From assembly GCA_017506865.1 (NCBI GenBank), contig JAFCMP010000423.1, positions 744,001-808,000 of the forward strand: DNA of 64,000 bases. The letters are read 5' to 3'. Shown in pieces: positions 54,801 to 63,800 of this stretch; within the stretch, counting starts at the first letter, position 1; the number at the start of each line of letters is the position of its first letter. The stretch comes from Tribonema minus. Its lineage: Eukaryota; Sar; Xanthophyceae; Tribonematales; Tribonemataceae. The notes under the pieces are model-generated. The model saw nothing but the letters and a program-made list of their open reading frames with translations. It made no database searches and had not been told where the DNA came from. Made by a program: the position numbers and the translations under genes.

Positions 54801-57800
54801 ACGCACGTCTGCAATCTCATGCGCACATGATCCATAGGGAGAAGGTTAACGTCGCAGACCTTTAATTTGAAGAATGCAGCTTTGAATTGAATCAACTTCA
54901 ATATTCACTGATGCTGTTTCACCTCCCCGATGTCGTGTTGAAGTTGGTTGACCGGGGGGATAACTTGTGCGCCACGGCCGCCAAGTTACAGCACTTCAGC
55001 TTGAAGTATTCAGTTCAAGGCTGAAGCAGTCAGTTCAAACTCACCTCTCCGATCTCATGTTGAACGTGGTTGACGGGGGGAATAACTTGCGCGCCGCGGC
55101 CACCGAAGAAGATCCACAGTGTTGCAATTTAAAGTATTTTATTGAAAAGTTGAAGTATTCAATGATCTCCGATCAGTGTTGCAATATGAGATATTTTATT
55201 TAAGAGTTGAAGTCATCAATGAACTCACCTCTCCGATCTCGTGTTGAACGTGGTTGACAGGTGGGATGACTTGCGCGCCACGGCCGCCGAAGCGGATCCA
55301 CAGCGTTGCGTCTGCCAGGCCAAATTCGGACAGGTTGCCGGGTATCTTGCGGCACCCTGACGCCTTCTGCTGCGCTTCGTCCTGAGAGGAGAGCACAAAT
55401 TGGCAGCGATGTGAATTTCTGCGCGAGTCAATGTTGCACATGATTAGTGTCCTGACCCTACCCTAAACCCAACCAGATACCTAACCCGAACCTACTAGTA
55501 GACTGGTACTAACCCTAACCCTAGCGCTTTCTGTTGCGAGTCGACCTGCAGGAACAGCGCAGGCCTGGAGAAGCAACGATGTCACACCCTGTGGTGAACT
55601 TGGTGGCCGCAAACAGTGCTGAATCTTAGGGTTAGGTTTAGGGTTAGGGTTAGGGTCAGGGCAGCGCAGGAACGGCAATGATGTCAAACTCTGTGCCAAC
55701 AGGCAACTTGGACTTCTGGGTAGCCTTGAAGCGTGCCAAGTGCAAGTGCGCAGAAGCACATTTTGCGACAGCCCAACAACCTTCATCTGGGTGACTTAAA
55801 TACACTACGCAGGTGCAGGACAAAGGTAAATCGGTCACAACACACGTGTATTGGGCACCCAAACAGCTGGGGTGCCAAATCTTCTTCCACCGGTGGCAAA
55901 CTTCAAGAACTTAAATGAAAAATGAAAAACGAATCAAAAAGATCGTTGAGCTCCTAGCTATAATATTCTCAATACCCCAACTTTGTGCTCCTCGCAAATT
56001 ACCAGAACCAGGCTACTGCTGATGACGCGCCTCACTGCAGTGCGGATCTGGCACTTGAAGTTTGTTGTTGCAATAAGCTGTGGCACCCATGATGCCACTG
56101 CTCTGGTGGCCATCCTATATGCAAACCACCACACATTGTCCACTGCCTCCAGGTTGCACATCAAGTACTTTGAGCAATGATCAGCTGACATCCAAAAACT
56201 GCCAGTGCCAATCTGGCGCTTTGGATTAGCACCCCCCCTTGAGTACCCCGAGATGTTTCACAAGCATACGCTTCAGGAAACGGACATGTCAGTGAGCATT
56301 TGCCATTTCAAATCAGGAAACTTGCGGTCATCCATACATACCTTATCGTCATAGGCGACTTCAAGACCTTCAATGCCGCTGCTCTGGCCATCCCGCTTGC
56401 CCCAAATAACCAGAGTCGGCCCGCCGCCACCGGTCTTGGCACCAAGTGCGGGATGCGCGAACCTGTCGTATCCCTCTTTTCGCAAGTCCTGTCGCAGCAG
56501 AAAGTGTAACTGGTGACACTCAAGCACGCAGAGACTGTGTGATACAGGCAGACGATTGGTCCTTACACAAAATGAAGTTAGCAGGTGCGCATTGAAATGG
56601 CCGTTCGACGCAAGCCTCAGATGTCTAGCTCTGCACCAACACCCCGTCCGAGCTGTGATGCCTAGCACGGGGCGCAAGTGCCGCTGTGACTTGATGTTTT
56701 GCAGCTGTTGCTGTGAACCTCAATCAATGACGCCGATGCACGCAGCGCATCAGCTCTGAAAGCCAGCCTTTCGAGCAGCAACGTCAGGCAAGCACACTCC
56801 ACGTAGGTGACAATAACTGATCAAATCCGTGCATGTCTGTGGCGTGTACTGGATTTCAAACGGCTGACTTGTACATACCTGGTGTTCACATTGTGCACCC
56901 ACACTGTTACCACCCCAACCGCAACCCTACTGGAGCTCTAACTTCAATGCCAGTCCTGTCCCGTACCTTGTACAGCTTGTGCCCGGGGTCGAAATGCGCC
57001 AGCTGCAGCTGCGCCCAGATATTTGTCAGGGTCAACGGTTCTCATCGGGCCTGGGACTGACATGTACCTGCCAGTGGTGTTAACATACAACTTCTATATG
57101 CACCCGAATTGTTACCAGACGAGCCCTACTTGAGCTCTGACTTCAATATCGGCCCTGTCCCATACCTTATACAGCTTGTGGCCAGGATCAAAGTGCGCCA
57201 GTTGCAGCTGTGTCAGAAACTCGTCAGGGTCGATGGTCCTCTTCTGCCAGATATCTACGGCCTCCGAGCGGCCGACACCGCGCGCGAGTTTCTCAAAGTG
57301 CGGGAAGCCCGCGTTTTTGAGGCGCATCTGCTCCTCGTAATTGCGCCCTGTCTCCTCGTTGCCAATCGTGAACCTGCGCAGCATAATATTGCAATGTCGC
57401 GGTTATAAAGAGGTGCTGCAGTGTGAGGATTTGTGGGCCACCGACGAAAAGCTATGTGCATTCTGTGCTTCCTATTTTTTTCAACAATGGGCATGATGAC
57501 ATTATCAGGCACATGCAGAATCAACATGAGCTTTTAACAGTCAACCTACAGTGGTCATCATAGTATTTTGAGCACGCTTGTATTTGCGCCCCGTCTCCTT
57601 GTTGCCAATGGTGAACCTGCGCAGCGCAATGTAACAGAAACTGAGTGCTACACATTTGAAGCTGATGTTCTACAACCTCAGAGAGTTTTGTGCTGTCACA
57701 GTGGGCGTCATGTATTTGCATACTCAGTGTGATACTTGTTCAGAATAAAGTGTTCGCTATAACTGCCTTGTCGCATGCCAATGGTGAACGTGCGCAGCGC

Positions 57801-60800
57801 AGAGTGGCGGTTACACAGAGGTGTACAGGGTCAGAATTTGTGGGCCGCCAATGAACACATTTGAACGCTCTCAAGCGGCCGCCTCCCCCCCCCCTCCCCC
57901 CCCCCCCCCCCCCCCCCCCCCCCCACGCACACACCACTCTCACCCTGTTGCTATACATCATATGCCACGGATTTTGTGCTTCGTGGTTTTTGCAAGGCAT
58001 GATGCATGTTTCAGGTACGTACAGAATCAGCAGGAGCGTGCAGTCAGCATGCAAGTGTCATTTTATGGTTGCACAATATCACGAGCACGCTCGTAGCTGC
58101 GCCCTGTTTCCTCGTTGCCGACGGCGAACCTGCAATGTGACAATTACAATGCGACAGTCATTATGGGTGCAGGCGTGAAGTTGCGAGCGTGTGTTACAAC
58201 CTCAGAGTTTTTGTCACAGAGGGCGTAATGTATCTGCGGACTCAGTGTGGGACTTGTTGAGAATGAAGTGTTTAACAGAGGTGCATCGTTGCCGATGGTG
58301 AGCCTGCGCAGCGCGCAATGTGGCAGTTACACAGAAGTGCACAGAATCAGGATCTGTGGACTGCCGATGAAACGAGTAAATGCATTTCGTGCTTCGTGTT
58401 TTGAAGCGATCGTTGACTTGATGTACTTCACTGTTGAGTTCAGAATGTGCAGTGCAGTCTCGCACCTTCGCAGTACGGGGGCAGGTTCTGGTGTGACACA
58501 ACAAGAAGTACGTCATTTGTGCCTGAAGCGGTAGCCCTCGCCTCAGAGTTGCCGCAGGCATTCTCTGTGGGCTGCGTTTGTGAAACATAACGAGCTGTGC
58601 AGTGCTCTTCCGATGAACAGCGCATTCCTTTCGGGTTGAGGGTAGGTTTAGGGTCAGTAACAGTAATCCTAGGTACTTTGTCCTGCCCCAAAGAATGTGT
58701 AGGTGTAGTGCAGTTGGTGTCAGAGCCGTTGGAATATTGTGCACCTCAAGATCTTGCGCGCATTATGGCCTTAGTTACATCATGATGACATGATTCAACC
58801 CGCTTGGGTTTAGTTGGTGAGTACATATCATGTCATTGAGCTCGCCGGAACTGCAAGCACTGACTGCAACATGGTGGTTGCAATACTAAAGCACATAAAT
58901 GTAGACGACCGGTGACACGACTCTGTGAGAGCACAATCGCAGTAGAGCTCTGGTGCAGCCCAAGATTTTGCCTGCAACGTGGCAGCATTCGCACACCCCA
59001 TGTCTCCGTATCAAGCTTTGATTAGCACAAACACGAATCGGCATTCACTGCAAGTGAAGGCAGACATTGCAGCATCACGGTGGTGCTATCAAAGCCCAAC
59101 CCTAACCCTAACCCTAGCCCTAACCATAACCCTAAGGAAAATCACCCAAATAACCACGCACGAGCAAGCCAAACCACAGTACGTGTACATGCTGTTTGCA
59201 CTGCAAAGGCATCTATTTTACAATTTGCAGTTGAAGTTATCATGGAGAGTCACACTCACATGATTGCTGACACGCCCTCCACCTTCCCGAGCCGTATCTT
59301 GTGCTTTTCGCGTATGGCCGCCTCCATGGCCGCCTCCTCGGTTTGAAATTGCAAACTGAAGGGCGCCACCGGCTGTGTGAGGTGGGATACCGCGTTTGCT
59401 GCCTGCAGAGGACAAACAGGGGGCACTAATAATGATGAATGGCCACAGCTCAAACGGTGGACCGCATGCAAACCTGCATTCGTTGCCTGCAGCCAACAAC
59501 CGGGGTGGGGGGGAGGGGCTGGACGTGATGAAAAGTTAAGTCGCAGTGGAGACGATGCAACAGACACGGATGAAAAATCTAAACTCCGCATTTGCTGCCG
59601 GCGAGACGCTGAGGGGCAGTCATGAGCAAATGATCCTGAGAGCAGGCGGACAAACGCTGACGAAAGGGTGCTGCCGATAGCGTGAAACACGGCACTTGCT
59701 GTCTGCGAAAGAGGGAACACTTGAGATGCCGGCTGCTATCTGTGTCAGGTGTTACAGAAACAGTGGCATGGGTTGCGGCACTGCAACTGCACAGTGGGCA
59801 CCACGGTGTTTGCTGTTCCATGAGGTGGCACTTGGCACCTGTGCTGATGGAAACCAATAGACGCTGCTGAGGTAGTAGGGCGCTGCGCAGACTAGGCTGC
59901 TGCATAGGAATTAAACCTTCGGAACACACGGGTTCCTGGCCTCCCTTGCAGCCTGCACAACCCCACATCCATAAGTGCTGATAGAAGCAAGATGTGTGGG
60001 TGCTGGGATAAAGCAATTGGGGTAGTTTGAGGTAAAAAATTACAGGTGTCCGTCCAAGACAATTGACGTTCTGAAGTAGCAGGATTCAATCAAAATACCT
60101 GAGCGCGCTGTCCTGAAGCTAGGTCGTGATTAGGGGGTAGGCGTAGGTTTTAGCAGTTGGCTGAGCAAGCAGCCATCTGCTGCTACATGAAAGAGCACCT
60201 TAGACGCGCCTGCATTGAGATGTCCTAGATGATTTACAGTACACTGTCTGTTACATGAGAGAGCACCTTAGATGCGCCTGCATCAATATGGCCAAGATAA
60301 GTCACAATGAATTTTTAAAATAAAAAAACATGCTCAGAATCACCAGTCGCACAAGGCTATGAGCAGGCTGTCTAGACAACTGCTCATTAACTTCTTGTGA
60401 TGTCCCTGCTGACAGCATGTGAAGCAAAAGAGACAAGTGATGGTAGGAATTGAATGTGGGGCTGAGGGTTAGGGTTAGGGTTTGGGGTTAGGAAAAAAGT
60501 GTTTAGGGTTAGGTAAACTTAACCCTAAACTTTAGGGTTAGGTAAAACTAACCCCCTAAACCCTAACCCTAACCCTAACCTAACCCTAACCCTAACCCTA
60601 AGCCGTACTGCAAAGCCGATGCCGTTTACACTGCAGATATTGCAGTCCTTTGCGCTGTATAAGTCCCACGTTATGCCTGGCTATCGCAGCATGGCTCCGA
60701 TGTGCCAGCTTAGGGTTAGGAACCCCAACCCAAGCCTGGCCCTCACCCTGGCCCTCGGTGTGTGCTGCTTGAATCAATGTACATTCCAGACCTTCCAGGC

Positions 60801-63800
60801 TGTGTGCCAGTATTTGAATGTCAACACTGCAAATTTAGTTACATCAGGTTTCGCATCAATGTAATCTCCAAACTCGTACGACCTATACCATTGGTGTCCA
60901 ACAATTCTTTGAAATTAGTTTAAAACTATTACTTCTAAGTCCCACGATCTTATTAGCCTAATTGCTGCTGGTTTTTTTTTTACTTGCCTTGGGCAGCAGG
61001 TCGTGGTGACGCTCCTCTTCCGCTGCAATTCTTGTGTGGCGGTATTCAGATGTCAACACTTAGGTTTACTTGAATTTACCTTGTGCAGCCCACTTCTCAC
61101 AGTCAAAACATACAGGTACTCAAATGCCAAGTCCACTTCAACTTGCCTTGTGCAGCAGGCCGTGGTGACGCTCCTCTTCTGCATCGTACAGGCCTGCAAT
61201 ACCGAGCTCCGCGGCCTGCTGGTTTGCGAGCTCCTGTAAATGTTGCAGTCAACAGGGGTCAAGGTAAGGATTAGTAGCAGCCGCGCAACGCTTGAGGGTG
61301 CTACTTAATGTATGCAACTTCAGGTTCTGAGAACCACTGGGCACAGCAAGGAGGGCCGCCATTGCATGGATACAAAGAATGAGAATCAGCCGCACTACGC
61401 CTGAATGCGCTAGTTCAAGTACATGATTTCAAGATCTGGAAATCACTGGGGGCAGAGCAAGGAGATCGGCCATTGCATGATACGTGCTACTTGTATGAGC
61501 CTTCAAGCTCTGAGGACCAGCAAGGAGAGTCACCATGATCGCGGATGCATCCCTCCACTCCCAAGCAAACATGACCCTTGAATCTTTTGCAGCTAGACCA
61601 CATGACACTTGGGTGGGCCTACCAGAATTGGGATTGCTAGGGTTAGGATTAAACTAGAAGTAGTCAGGAAACCGCACGCGCTTGCACAGTCAGCGGCACA
61701 ATCACTCAACTCAAAGGCAGAATGCAACGCAAACACACTGCTCCACTGACCTTTGCCTTGGCCCGTGCTTCGGCGGCTGCGGCCGCTTGCGCTGCGGCCT
61801 TATCCTCTGCTGCCTGGCGCTGAGCCTCCTCCTGCAGTAAGCACATACAGTTACATGGCACGCACTACTAAGTCGAATATTTGAAGTACCTGAAGTAGTT
61901 CTTTTATATTAGGTAATGTTGAAATTACTTTTGTGAGCCCCAAGCAAAAGTCAGACTGGCTCACAGGAGTAAATTACCGAGTCAAAATTTACTGGAGGAG
62001 GTTGTTTGCATTCAGTACTTTAAATGTGTGAGTGACTGCAGCAGCTCTTCAGTACGCTTGGCCTCTGTGGCACCTAGTACTTCAATCCTGACTCAGTTAA
62101 AGTTCATCTCCGCAGGTGGAGTTTATCTTGCACCTCTTTAGCGCGTTTGGCCTCCTGCTTGTGCTGGCGTATCCTCATTTATAGATGAACGAATTTTTAA
62201 AAATTACTGTTGTGAGCCCTAAGCAAAAGTCAGCATGGCTCACAGGTACAGATTAAAAGGTTCAAACTTACTGCAGGTTGTTTGCATTTAGTTCTTGAAA
62301 TATGCGAGTGACTGCAGCACCTCTTTAGCGCGCTTGGCCTCTGTGCGCCTAATGCTCTAATGCTCTGATTCAGTTGAAGCTCATCTCCTCAGCTTAAGTT
62401 TATTTGCACCTCTTTAGCGCGTTTGGCCTCCTGCTTGTGCTGGCGTATCCTCATCTGGAGGCTGGCCACGCCGTCGCCGCCCTCCTCCGCTTCCTTGCTC
62501 AGCTCCAGTTGAAGCTGCAGCATCGCCTGCGCGCAGCACCACAGCAGCAGACGCTGAGGCATGAAGAGCATAACGAGCACCGTAATTCTGAAGCACGAAG
62601 GGCATAGCAAGCACGGTAAACCTACTGTAGTCTCACATACTAATCCTGTGTTGAGCTCAGCGATGCCGCACTCTCAAAGCCTTTATGCTTTGCTCTAGCT
62701 CCAATTGAAGTCAATGTTGAAGTTGCACGATCACCTGCGACGTAGCAGAAACGCAAGCATGAAGGGCGTGTCAACAACCCTAGCCCTAGTATCAGAACCT
62801 GACACTATGTTGCACTGATGCCGACTCTCATGGCCTTTGCTGAGCTCCATTTAAAGTTGAAGTTGCAGCATCATGCAGTTGTATCATTACAGCCGAGGGG
62901 CACTCAAGGGCTCATACGTGCTGTAAGGTCTGATGGCACACTCCCAAAGACAGTAGACTTCTCTGGCTGCATCAGCGGTGAACTCCATCAATCGAGTACC
63001 ATGCAAGTCTTCAAAATTGTTTGATGACACGTCAGTGAGTACAAGTCCCATATTCAGATAGCTTTGTCTGTGTATGCTTGATATACCCCAGCAGGGAAAG
63101 CTTGCATGAGCTCAATGGGAGCATACTGTGGTACATGTTGTATATGACATGGTGCAAAATAGGATTGCCGCCCCTCAAGCGAAGTACAAGTCAATGGGTA
63201 CAAGTCATTGAGTAAGTACCATGTGAGCCTCAGGCGAATCCGGTCCGCCTGCAAGGGCGCTCATGGCCTGTCCCGAGTCCTCAATCTTGCGCTCGAGTTC
63301 GCTCAACTTGGCTCTTCGCTCCACCTCCATCGCCTGCACAACCGACATGAAAGACCATGGCGAAAAGCAGCTGTGGCTGAGTTTTGATGAACATGCAATA
63401 CAAAATACCAGATTACCAAACGGATCGGCAAAGCTCCTTGGAAGCATCCAGCCCTGAGCCAAGCCTTCACTCTGAAACCAAACTTGATGCACACCTTCGG
63501 AGCTGCGTCGTCACCGCCGGTATCAGCCGCTGCGTCCTCCGCGTAGCAGCGCCGTCAAGCCTACCCTAACAGTAACCGTACCTGCAACTCCGACCTTAGT
63601 CCTAGCCCTAGCCCTCCACCTTAGAAGCTGCGCCGTCACCGCCTGCATCAGCCGCTGCATCCTCCGCATCCGAGCCGCTACCGCTGCCGCCGCCGCCGCC
63701 GCGCAGTATATGAGCCTCAGACGGATCAGCAGAGCACCTTGGGATTATGTAATCCTATAGAAAACGTGCACCCGAACTGTAACACCAACGCCCACCTTTG

